A stretch of 64,000 nt of DNA from Trichomonas tenax (Eukaryota > Parabasalia > Trichomonadida > Trichomonadidae): assembly GCA_023091735.1 (NCBI GenBank), contig JALKBU010000076.1:29377-93376 (forward strand). The letters are read 5' to 3'. Shown here piece by piece: positions 31,501 through 39,328 of the stretch. Both the position numbers and the translations under genes were made by a program. The notes below the pieces were generated by a model that saw only the letters and a program-made list of their open reading frames with translations, had not been told where the DNA came from and did not search any database. The stretch's first letter is position 1, and each line of letters opens with the position of its first letter.

Positions 31501-33521
31501 CATCCATTCTATACGCCGATGCAGTTTTGAGGTTCTTCTTCCACGGCACATTGTTCCAGAATGACACAATCGACATCGGCTACATGACATATCTCTTGAC
31601 ATGCCAGAACATCAAGGCACAGGAAATCCCGAACAGGATCTTGCAACTCAAGAAGGAAGATGTCGTTAACGAGATTGGTATCATCATGAACATCGTAGAT
31701 AAGAACACAGCGAGATTAATGAACCCACTCCTTATCATCTATTCACAGATATTGCTCTCAAGACTCAACCTGATGAAGGGTGAGAACGAGACAGCAAAGA
31801 CTTACTACGAATTCGCTTGGGGCAACTTCACAAAGCACTTCGCTAACGGCCAAGTCTTCGCACCACGCCACTTGTCTTTGTCGACAATGCAGACCGTCAG
31901 GAACATCGTCACACTGCTTTGCGACACATTGCTTCAGTTCCCGATGGAGTTCATCAACAACCATCTCGTTGCTTTCGATCTTCACTCGAGCGTCAATAGG
32001 ATGATTCACATGCATCACGCGAACAAGATCCCAGAGACAAAGCACCCGATCACACCGAGTGTAGATATGGACAACGGCATTCTCGAGTTAGAAAATCCAA
32101 AGGTTCCGGAATTCGTTGACGTTCTCAAAGACATCAACGCCATCGAAACAACACAGGAGAACGCCGCTCTTCAGAAGACAAGAGGCTTCAGAGAGTGCTT
32201 GAGGATCATCAACGCTAACATCAGGCAGTTCGAAACACAGAAGCTGACTGAGGATGAAATGCACAAGCGAAACAGAAGCATCTGCCTGCAGATGGAGAAG
32301 TATGCAGAGGCAGCAAGACACAAGTGCGAGTCATTCAATCCAGTCGACACATCATTCAGTGTCTGCCTCAGACACCAGTCCTGTCTCAAGCGCATGATCA
32401 TCATCCACAAGCTCTTCGAGAAGATCGCCATCTACCTTCCGTTCACTGGCGCTGTCAGACTTGTCCCAATCCAGGCTTCTTCAGAGCTCAAGCAATTCAC
32501 AATCAAAGCAAACGGAGAGCCAATCCAGTTTGCTTCTTCTTCAGAGACGTTCAGTCACGAATTGCTCGTACAGATGTCGTACTTCCTCTTCATCGATAAG
32601 AAGAACAAAGGCTTAGTTCCAAAGTTGCAGCAAGACTTCGACAAGGACTGCAAGACATTGTTCGGCCCTCTCTTGGACAACGACGAAATATTCGGAATCA
32701 AGGCGGGAACAGTTCCTGATGTCAACACGCTTGGTGATGAATCCTTCTTCAAGTCATCTGCTTTGAAGGGCGCCTTGACAACTCTTGATCCTGGATATCC
32801 TCTTGTTTTCGTTCTCGGCTTCGAGCTTGCTGCATTACCAATCGAATTCTTGTTCCCCAACACATTCGTTGTCAGAGCGATGTCTTTCACACGCCTCGTT
32901 CTCCACAAGGTTCCGCTCACATCGTATCCACACGCTTACGCGTTCAGATACAACGAGAACGCAGAGCAGCTTCACAACGATGGTATTTCAAGATCCATCG
33001 ACATCGTCAGACTCGCATTGTCAACACTCGGAAACGGAATGCCTGTTGTTCAGGGGGTCGTCACCAGTGGAAGAAAGGTCCCAATGCCTTTCCCATTGTT
33101 CTCATCCAACAAGTCGAACGATGTTTACTCAGAGAAGTTCGACTTCTGCCACTTCGTCGACATCGCAGACGAATCAGGTCCATGCGAGGCTATTAAGGAC
33201 GCAAGCCTCGTTATTTTCACAATGGCTGACTTAGTTGAGATGCCAGATGTTATCCACAACATGATGTATCAGTATCCATCAACATTCTTCATGTTCATCC
33301 CAGGCTCTATCATCAGATTGGCGTTCGCCGACATGAAGTTGATTTTCGCTAGACAGAAGATAAGATTTTTGTATTGCATGTCGAACCCAGACGACGCAGA
33401 CTTAAGGGTCGACAGGAAATTCTGCAAGGACGGTGTTATGTTCGTTGGTGCACTCCAGCGTACACTCATGGAAAAGTACAAGGTCCCAATTGCGCTATTT
33501 TCTCCTCTTGGACACACCTGA
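28572..33521 (+). CDS. Large TPR protein with inactive CHAT/separase-like C terminus
   Basis: A 1649-residue protein. The N-terminal third is mixed, with an acidic patch near 255-265. Residues about 580-1130 consist of helical hairpins resembling TPR repeats (for example HRNRDLVRAVFHYTEAIKQL). The C terminus (about 1330-1649) follows the plan of CHAT/separase-like domains: a substrate-flanking strand LVFVLGFELAALPIEFLFP, a sheet strand ASLVIFTMADL, and a conserved final helix. The Cys and the His-Gly pair needed for peptidase activity are absent: Met replaces Cys after the LVIFT strand, and no GHG is present. So it is probably a scaffold. A diverged CFAP46-type axonemal protein is one possibility, inferred only from the TPR plus ALPIEFLFP-type motif. 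Codon use changes inside the gene near 30700: the 3' half is much richer in C-ending codons. Confidence 0.6.
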   Translation: MRPKFVLGLKVDTTHENTADADSDGNFFFSSDSDNGPSLQLLSKPTLSLNKTSTPANVVKTNKIVSFTDASSRITSFVGLYTNYPKTQPDLDQIYLIPETQATFELTKNINLYIGGKIKSLIYDHEAYDDNILCQMDIVKFSKDKTISLEKYTKSKLDSRVSSLLYYLLSDTQDKGINAFNLLTCLEDFIKFPTFAPVTTLFPDFTVKKVIEKLTRVLIQLFPKHPILESVIHSLAGIDSIASVVMEQQKVLNAKKEESDDEDSDSFFNDLKAIAEKKTAPIFRLLIDDEIRNPLDSITAMQNIEKVSVNQPPSTVTYLLHDGTDNMGPQPFSTWLLSLRDKTKPIFAAELPKPKLSTHTYTSHSYQSQPLFNPPTVDEEAPKVKEYDEPYLLSLFDHINDTAKLLPLLPSTELVSYFPLYYPTLQLINAKTTGAVIKRGCLYPSLIEAEYNAHTGLLDGNLALVLQALESLICMTSQESWEIISITSLKTKRKMPVDHIDTTKTMITALALSDIEFIIDGRSPLTGQRITGMIDAYKFAHPAIDKLLRQSQLFRLYSREEYAPYIAFKICFATALSVADSKPDMACNLIFEALSLLSTSLPQLLPTDPCRHATLFFAEMLEKTDRYFHAVLAFDNFFRANIKDTTAASAIAQIAHRNRDLVRAVFHYTEAIKQLIAQKSCDQALYLGKTISSIYSDNGLDTIAISLLTYLIKGTYAINIPHARTSKPRDLPPISTSGSLKSPRTKTAQFAPAKPADATKEFIPDPKSINTVLIGCQTVGFMLSCRMFTQAQMLLDSISDSAGNIMNKMISFLRAKLLLKQNRFHEFIQNLPQIDQNERRISTGSRLTIDSGAAFDSRAALVKMLAGAYCDRDMFKEGIFWSEVMILTSPRASLRETGDGYFYRGKCFLNATMAGLAHKGPINLFLRSSTRMAKVAKYIDDKKMWTVVELASECLSSLSMARQCYDKIGALKKSVEASILYADAVLRFFFHGTLFQNDTIDIGYMTYLLTCQNIKAQEIPNRILQLKKEDVVNEIGIIMNIVDKNTARLMNPLLIIYSQILLSRLNLMKGENETAKTYYEFAWGNFTKHFANGQVFAPRHLSLSTMQTVRNIVTLLCDTLLQFPMEFINNHLVAFDLHSSVNRMIHMHHANKIPETKHPITPSVDMDNGILELENPKVPEFVDVLKDINAIETTQENAALQKTRGFRECLRIINANIRQFETQKLTEDEMHKRNRSICLQMEKYAEAARHKCESFNPVDTSFSVCLRHQSCLKRMIIIHKLFEKIAIYLPFTGAVRLVPIQASSELKQFTIKANGEPIQFASSSETFSHELLVQMSYFLFIDKKNKGLVPKLQQDFDKDCKTLFGPLLDNDEIFGIKAGTVPDVNTLGDESFFKSSALKGALTTLDPGYPLVFVLGFELAALPIEFLFPNTFVVRAMSFTRLVLHKVPLTSYPHAYAFRYNENAEQLHNDGISRSIDIVRLALSTLGNGMPVVQGVVTSGRKVPMPFPLFSSNKSNDVYSEKFDFCHFVDIADESGPCEAIKDASLVIFTMADLVEMPDVIHNMMYQYPSTFFMFIPGSIIRLAFADMKLIFARQKIRFLYCMSNPDDADLRVDRKFCKDGVMFVGALQRTLMEKYKVPIALFSPLGHT

Positions 33522-33952
33522 AAAAAAATTTTTTGTATGTTTTTATATTGTGATTTATTTATTTGTTAAAATACTATTCATTTGTTATTAATAACTTCTT
33601 CCTTTTTCCTCTCCATCAAACAACAATTTGTTATGTTTTTTTATTCATGAAAGAAACAAACTCTTGAAATAATTAACAAAGTTTTAGAGCTGAATTCATG
33701 AAACAATCTCTTTATCGGCATATTTTTAAAACTCAATGATGTCCATTAGATCAATTCTCGAAATCTAGATTTATAACACATTGTTTAGCTTAAGCTAAGA
33801 CTATAAATATAGTAATGAAGTATATCTATCGTTTCGAAATTCTTGGATATTTAAGTTTGTGCGAATGAAACAAAATCAATTGTCATCATGATTATCATCT
33901 ATTTGTTCAGCATTATGTAAAGCAGTCTGTAGTATGAGAGATAAGAAAATCA
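33522..33952. other. Convergent intergenic spacer
   Basis: AT-rich 430 bases between convergent ORFs. It holds presumed 3' ends and nothing else recognisable. Confidence 0.45.
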
Positions 33953-34921
33953 TTATGATTTGTAGAGTGTTCCTTCTAAGTCGATGAGAAGACTTTGATC
34001 GACAGTTTGTGCGCAATTTTTGCAAAGAAGTTGAATTTGTTTTTCTGGTGATTCTTTGAACGCAAAACTTGAAGTAACAACGCCGCATTTGCTGCAGAAC
34101 GAAGGAGAAGATCCTTTTCCTCCAATAACAGAAGGAAATTTTTCTTTCGAATCTGAGTGAACAGCAATTGCAGAAGTCACAATAATGTGATGATAACAGC
34201 CTCCTTCAGATGTAAACGATATCGGCGTATTCAAATCCGTAATGAAATCCCCAATTTTCATGTTAAATTGATCTCCAATGTCATAAACGATTTTAGTGTC
34301 TTTCTGTACTTTTCTGGGCTGCCTGTGAGTTCCTGCAACCTTTTCACCGATTTTACACATCGGACAAAGCATTTTTTCGAACAATTCGCTAAAAGTGTTT
34401 GAAGACAAAGCTAAAACCCAGTGTTGGAGCTGTGTTTTCGTTGGATTTTGGGGTGATTTTGGAGTTAAAAGGTAAATACTATACAAAACATCATTCGCTG
34501 GCAAGTTTTTGTTTGGAAATTTGATTTCTTGATGATTTCGAGCGAGAAAAGAGAATATTGATGAAACTTGGTCCGATGGTGGGATAAATTCCTTGAAATT
34601 ATCCCCTAAATCCAATTCTGAATTCAAAATTGCTGAAAATAATACATTCTCGTCAATATTTTGCTGTTTCTTGTATGAAATAAGTTCTCTTGCAATAGGG
34701 TCAGCTGTTTTCTTGAGTTTAAAAGTCTCAGACTCGAATAATAAATCATTTGGAATTTCTGGACTTTCTTCAACTTCTTCGTCAGCGATTGCTGACAAAA
34801 TAACGTTTGCTTTCGCGATTATATCCTTTGATTGATCGATTTTCGAAGGAGAACAAAAATAAAAAGTTTGTTTCTTATTTATTGATAACAAAGATAAAAT
34901 TGTGACTTTTGTATTCGACAA
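33953..34921 (-). CDS. Zinc-binding protein, possible SNAPC3/SNAP50 homologue
   Basis: The C-terminal half carries paired metal ligands: CPMCK, then a GGCYHHIIV strand followed by an acidic turn, then FCSKCG and LLCKNCA. The order C-H...C..C resembles the zinc domain of the SNAPC3 subunit of the snRNA promoter-binding complex, including an IGDQF segment before the CYHH strand. This is a weak family match. The frame has no ATG until about residue 188 and begins at a TTG after a stop. A separate frame just upstream starts ATG at 34944-34946 and encodes a short plausible N terminus (MIKVEKIKIVEYK). So there may be a one-base frameshift near 34870, or a 5' exon. The extent given is the open frame only. 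Confidence 0.45.
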   Translation of the reverse strand: MSNTKVTILSLLSINKKQTFYFCSPSKIDQSKDIIAKANVILSAIADEEVEESPEIPNDLLFESETFKLKKTADPIARELISYKKQQNIDENVLFSAILNSELDLGDNFKEFIPPSDQVSSIFSFLARNHQEIKFPNKNLPANDVLYSIYLLTPKSPQNPTKTQLQHWVLALSSNTFSELFEKMLCPMCKIGEKVAGTHRQPRKVQKDTKIVYDIGDQFNMKIGDFITDLNTPISFTSEGGCYHHIIVTSAIAVHSDSKEKFPSVIGGKGSSPSFCSKCGVVTSSFAFKESPEKQIQLLCKNCAQTVDQSLLIDLEGTLYKS

Positions 34922-35213
34922 TCTTTATTTTTTCAACTTTTATCATAATTTATAAAGGATTTACACCAGATTTCCCATTAAAATTAAATTGTCAAATTTT
35001 ATTATCTTCAAATCATTATTCTATCATATTATCAAATCTTTATATTTTTGTGATGTTATTCTATATCAGTGCTTGAAGTTTTTATATGATTGTATTTTTT
35101 GATAATCTTTGTGTTAGATGTGTTTTAGATTAAGAGTAGAAATATGGTGTTGAAAGTGTTTAATTTGCATAAATACAATATTTGAAAGAAGTAAAATTAA
35201 CTATATTTTGAAA

Positions 35214-35936
35214 TTAAGCGCCATATTTCCAAGAAGAGCCTGTGTAGTAAGTGAATTCGCGGAAGTACTGGCAAATTGGCTCACAGCCCATGCAGAAGTT
35301 CTCTTCGAAGTCATCTTCATCGAAACTCGAAACTTTGTCAACTCTTGTTAAGAATTTCGAAGCTGTGATGTAGAACATTGGTTTTTCGACAGAAAGATCT
35401 TCGACAACCTTTGGGCCGACAACTTTCCACGATGGATTCACAACTGGAGGAACTGGGAATGTTGGGACCTTTGCTCCATCCTTGTAACCAACAAGGACAG
35501 AGAGTGCAACGTTTTCGTCATTGATTTTAGGCAAAAGAAGGCCAATTAATTGATCAGCCATCTGAATTGTCTCAATTTCGACGAGAACGATTGTGCTTTC
35601 TGGTATTTTCTGGTTGATAACTTCGTAGATCTTCTGAACATCGAGTCCTTTGATAGATTCAACCTTTCCGTACTCTTTAAATTCTGTTTTTGTCTTTAAA
35701 ACGTTCAATTTGACCTTTCCGAAGTCCTCAAGTATCTCAGCGACTGGCCTAACTAAAAGCCCAGACATCTGATAGACAATATCGGTAGAATTCTTGAATG
35801 TTGATACGAAACCTGAAGATGCGCGTTTTGCAAGCGCGTCGAGATTAGGAAATGTGCCCTTCATGATGCGTGGATTACCGAGAACATTCTCTACAACTAA
35901 AATGACGGCTTTCTCGATGATTTCCGCTTGAATCAT
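35214..35936 (-). CDS. Protein of unknown function, 240 residues
   Basis: Intact gene from the first ATG to the stop. Near the N terminus, GTFPNLDALAKRASSGFVST resembles the start of alkaline phosphatase/phosphoglycerate mutase-fold enzymes (TPNLD.LA..G). The metal-binding Asp/Ser motifs of those enzymes are not seen, and the protein is too short for them. Alternating strand and helix fill 90-170. The C terminus has a CMGCEPICQYF cysteine cluster and ends YTGSSWKYGA, which looks like a conserved motif. No signal peptide or membrane segment. A series of TTTAC(A/G)TGTCA motifs lies upstream (35984 onward). Confidence 0.65.
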   Translation of the reverse strand: MIQAEIIEKAVILVVENVLGNPRIMKGTFPNLDALAKRASSGFVSTFKNSTDIVYQMSGLLVRPVAEILEDFGKVKLNVLKTKTEFKEYGKVESIKGLDVQKIYEVINQKIPESTIVLVEIETIQMADQLIGLLLPKINDENVALSVLVGYKDGAKVPTFPVPPVVNPSWKVVGPKVVEDLSVEKPMFYITASKFLTRVDKVSSFDEDDFEENFCMGCEPICQYFREFTYYTGSSWKYGA

Positions 35937-36863
35937 TGTTTTGAAAATATTCCATCGTTAAAAATCCATAATTAGTCCTATGCTTTACGTGTCAGATATT
36001 TCACCAACATCTTTTTTATTTTTTTAGTAATTGGAAATCATAGAACTATATATGCACATCTGTTTGCACAGAATGATTATGCGGTTTATGCATTCTATCA
36101 TGATGAAAAAGTGCTTTTAATATCATAAATTTTACTTTACGTGTCAGAGAGATCATTTTATATTATTGAATGCAATCTCACCCAAAAACTCAAATCAGAA
36201 ATTCAAATATCAATCATTGTTCTTCCTATACCATTTCAAACTATTTTACATCAACAAAAAATAGGAATCTAGGAAAGAATTTACATGTCAGAATTTATTT
36301 TTTATAATTCAACAAAATCTCATCACATAACCTTTTGATTCCTAGTTTTAGCTATATTCATATAATACATATACATATATAATGATTATGATAGAAGCAT
36401 TATTATGATTTCATGTGATTTATGGCATAATAATTGAAGATGTGAAATGATAGTAAAAAAATTTACAAGTCATATTTTAGGTCTCAGTGATAAAATGATC
36501 ATAACCTCATCGCCATTGACCAACACATCAAGACACAGATACTGCTGTGGTTTAGAGAAGGAATCTTATATTTGTATCGTATAAAAGGTTATGGAATGGA
36601 AAGGTTTTGATGATGAGTAGTTGTGTTCAGCTTTACATGACATTTTGACAATCTTACATGACATTTAAGATCAGTCGGGACTCAATGGCGGTCGATAATC
36701 ACTTTTTGGACATATTCTGTTAATGCACTCACGGAAGAGGATTATTTGGATATGCACAAGGGAGTATTTGGTAGAGAATAACTTTAAAAAGTTTGTTGAT
36801 AATTAATATTAAAAGAAAAAGTAGTATACAGATTCTTTTATTAATAGCATAGTAAAAGTTTTT
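35937..36863. other. Intergenic region with spaced TTTACRTGTCA motifs
   Basis: Contains TTTACGTGTCAGA at 35984 and 36136, TTTACATGTCAGA at 36290, TTTACAAGTCA at 36462, TTTACATGACA at 36632 and CTTACATGACA at 36653. No ORF is supported. Confidence 0.55.
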
Positions 36864-37148
36864 TTAGCTGGAGATGAGCTCACGGCGGTCCTGGCAGACG
36901 ACGCATTCAGCGCAGAATGTTGTGCAGAGGCAGTCCATGAGATCGTCGCCGGATTCACCTCTCTTCTTGAGGACGGACTTACGAACCCAGTAAGGATGGA
37001 CAACCATTAAAACGTGGCAGATACCGCACTCCTCATCACGAACCTTTGCCCAGTTTTCACCGTTAGAGCATGGTCCGCAGAAGCATGTGTAGATGCAGCC
37101 AAAGATATCCTTGAAGCAGCCGAATTGTCCACCTTCGTAATCGTACAT
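36864..37148 (-). CDS. PLAC8-like cysteine-rich protein
   Basis: A 94-residue Cys-rich protein. The order F-G-CFKD-(I)FGC..TCFCGPC, then C..C and a second cluster CLCTTFCAECVVCQ, follows the PLAC8 family pattern (CF.D...C....FCP/C...). Members range from plant cadmium-resistance proteins to vertebrate PLAC8 and are often membrane-associated; no function can be set here. The start at MYDYEGG (37148) is preferred over an ATG 19 codons upstream, because an initiator-like TCATTTTTG on the minus strand (37153-37161) gives an 11-base leader. Confidence 0.7.
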   Translation of the reverse strand: MYDYEGGQFGCFKDIFGCIYTCFCGPCSNGENWAKVRDEECGICHVLMVVHPYWVRKSVLKKRGESGDDLMDCLCTTFCAECVVCQDRRELISS

Positions 37149-37152
37149 TCTA

Positions 37153-37161
37153 CAAAAATGA
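37153..37161 (-). promoter_or_regulatory. Initiator for PLAC8-like gene
   Basis: TCATTTTTG on the minus strand, with its A about 11 bases before the chosen ATG, the same distance as for the rhodanese-like gene. Confidence 0.55.
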
Positions 37162-37723
37162 ACTGATAAACGGTTGAACAAAAGTGTCCAACATAATTTT
37201 ATCACATGTTGTCTATCGCATTGAGGAATCGATTATTATTTTTATATTATCAAACGTGCCAGACTCTCAAAACTAAAAGCCAAGAATTCTCAATAAAAGT
37301 TTCATGGCCTATTGCAGCAGATAACGGTACGTCAATTGATGTTGCGGCACTTTTACATGTATTTTCAAACTATCGTTTTGGATTTTTGGCACTTTTTATT
37401 TATACCAACAGCCAATTTTTATATATTAGTAGTATACAGAGTGTGATTTTTCGGGGTAATCCAAAAATTTGGCTAAATCAAAAACTCCCACTCTGAGAAT
37501 ATCCAAATCTATAATTTCCCCAATATATAAAATAAATAATTTTCTTTTAATTTATATCGAAATCTCAATAAATTATCTAAATTTGTTATTAAAATATATT
37601 GTTTAATTAATAATCTAAATTCTTATTGTTATGATTTATTAATGGTTTATCTAAATTGTTAAAAATAAAAAATAATTTTTATATATTATGAAAAAATTAA
37701 TATATTTTTTCTTCTAATAAATA

Positions 37724-38005
37724 ATGATGACAACAACTCAAAATCTTTATTTTAATTGTTTTATAGATAAAAATTTCATATGTAATATTTCAACTTCTGA
37801 TAAAAAACTTAGCCAATTATTAACAAAACTTAGCCAATTATTAACAAAATTAACACATAAATATATGTATCTGAAAAATCTTAAGAAATATCAAAAATAT
37901 TGTGATTATTCAGAATGCGTAGAAAATTTAGAAGGTTATGATAAAAATTATGATGTATTTATAGAACATTATATAAGTAGAGATTTTGATGAAAATTATT
38001 ATTAA
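37724..38005 (+). other. ORF, possible mobile-element remnant
   Basis: A 93-codon ORF, Lys/Asn/Tyr rich, containing an in-frame 21-base duplication (KLSQLLT twice). A C-terminal KYCDYSECVENL is faintly like RYCNFKECLNSYI in the minus-strand fragment at 38450-38638. Its composition differs from the chromosomal genes. It could be a piece of a large AT-rich DNA element. Confidence 0.35.
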
Positions 38006-38216
38006 GAATTTTAAAAATTATATCAAAATTTATTTTTGTTGTCACATTTCGAAATACGTAAACTTTACACTATAACGATAATATTAACGATAATATAAAC
38101 TTTACATAATAACGGATGTTGGATACCACGTTCTTCATTATCTATAATCGATTGTCTTTCAGATTTACTTAAACAAATTTAATCATAAATAAAATCAAAA
38201 GTTGTATCTTATTAAA

Positions 38217-38434
38217 ATGTCGGATACAATTAACATCCAATCACTTAGAGATGAAATCAAACAAGAAATCCTAAAGGAATTATCAAATGATAAATCTAAG
38301 AAGATTAAACAAGATAAACCTAAAAGAAAGTGTACAGAAAACAATTAGCTGTGTTGGCTGCTGGTAGACGAAACAATCCAAGACTTCAAAAGAAATCTAA
38401 AGATGACGATACCGAAATTGGTTATGATATTTAA
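38217..38434 (+). pseudogene. Frameshifted small basic protein, possible DNA-element gene
   Basis: The first frame (38217 to about 38345) encodes a charged helix then a Lys-rich stretch and meets a stop. A second frame continues without gap to the TAA at 38432-38434, with LAVLAAGR then a basic segment and an acidic end. The transition lies in an A-run near 38340, consistent with a one-base deletion. The Lys-rich then LA.LAAGR pattern occurs in small proteins of large DNA transposons and viruses, but that assignment is weak. Confidence 0.35.
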
Positions 38435-38449
38435 TTAATAAATATATTA

Positions 38450-38638
38450 TTATTTTTGTATATAGCTATTTAAACATTCCTTAAAGTTACAATATCTGTT
38501 ATATGTATTAATATAATGTCCTTTACCATCATCACCATATAACATATAATTATTATGACAGTTCTGTTTTAATATAGTTACTTTATTCATATAATAATTA
38601 ATATAATAAATCTTATCTTCAGATTCACTATGGCTTGT
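38450..38638 (-). other. Minus-strand coding-like fragment
   Basis: Open for 62 codons between stops, with Tyr/Asn/Lys-rich protein-like composition (GDDGKGHYINTYNRY then CNFKECL). It lacks an N-terminal Met at its upstream edge and is probably truncated. It shares the composition of the two neighbouring fragments. Confidence 0.3.
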
Positions 38639-39328
38639 CTAAAATTGATACGCAAAGTCGGCGAAACTTGTTTTTTAACTCACTGGATCAACTTCTTGCG
38701 AAGTTATTGAACATCAATGTGCAAAATACTGTTGTGCATGATATATTAAAGAATTAGCTAAAAAGTCTATATTTCATTAAAATATTAGATATATCTTGCA
38801 TCAAAAACATTGATTTGCCATGATGTGCTTTACTCATTATAATATATTATATTCCCATTGTATAGCATTTTTATAACGTAAAATATGTTGTTGTCGATGA
38901 TAAATAGGTAAATCGAATCACAAATATGCTTTTTAGCTTTTTTGGAAAAAAGTATTCCAAGTGTTCACACATAAGCTCTGTGTGTTATTCTCCCAAAAAT
39001 AATGATGATTCTTTTTTTGAGCGGCTCAATTTGACAAATTTATTAAATTGAGAAGAATAGAGCAAGAAAATTTGAAAAGAATCGTATCGCACACTAAAAC
39101 AGAACTTAATGGTCAATCAGATCCATATGGCTTGAGTATTCAAAAATAAGCTTTTTCAGTCCAAAATTGAACAAAAATAAACGCATCACTTTCATTTCTA
39201 CGTTTTTGTTTTTCTAATCAAATCTAAATTTACATCTATGTTATAATGCAGAAATAATAAAGAAATACAAAGTATAAATGTGTAACAATCGATAATAAAA
39301 AACAATTTAATCAAAAACAAAAAATAAA

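Larger units (their letters stand above)
37162..39328. other. Gene-poor region with very AT-rich debris
   Basis: 37500-38640 is markedly more AT-rich than the surroundings and holds three coding-like fragments listed separately. 38640-39328 shows nothing I can support. Two TAACGATA-type sequences at 38076 and 38092 resemble a Myb-recognition element known from Trichomonas promoters. Confidence 0.5.

Noticed and set aside
28572..33521. Active separase or caspase-like peptidase
   Set aside because: The C-terminal fold resembles the clan but the catalytic Cys and His-Gly are absent.
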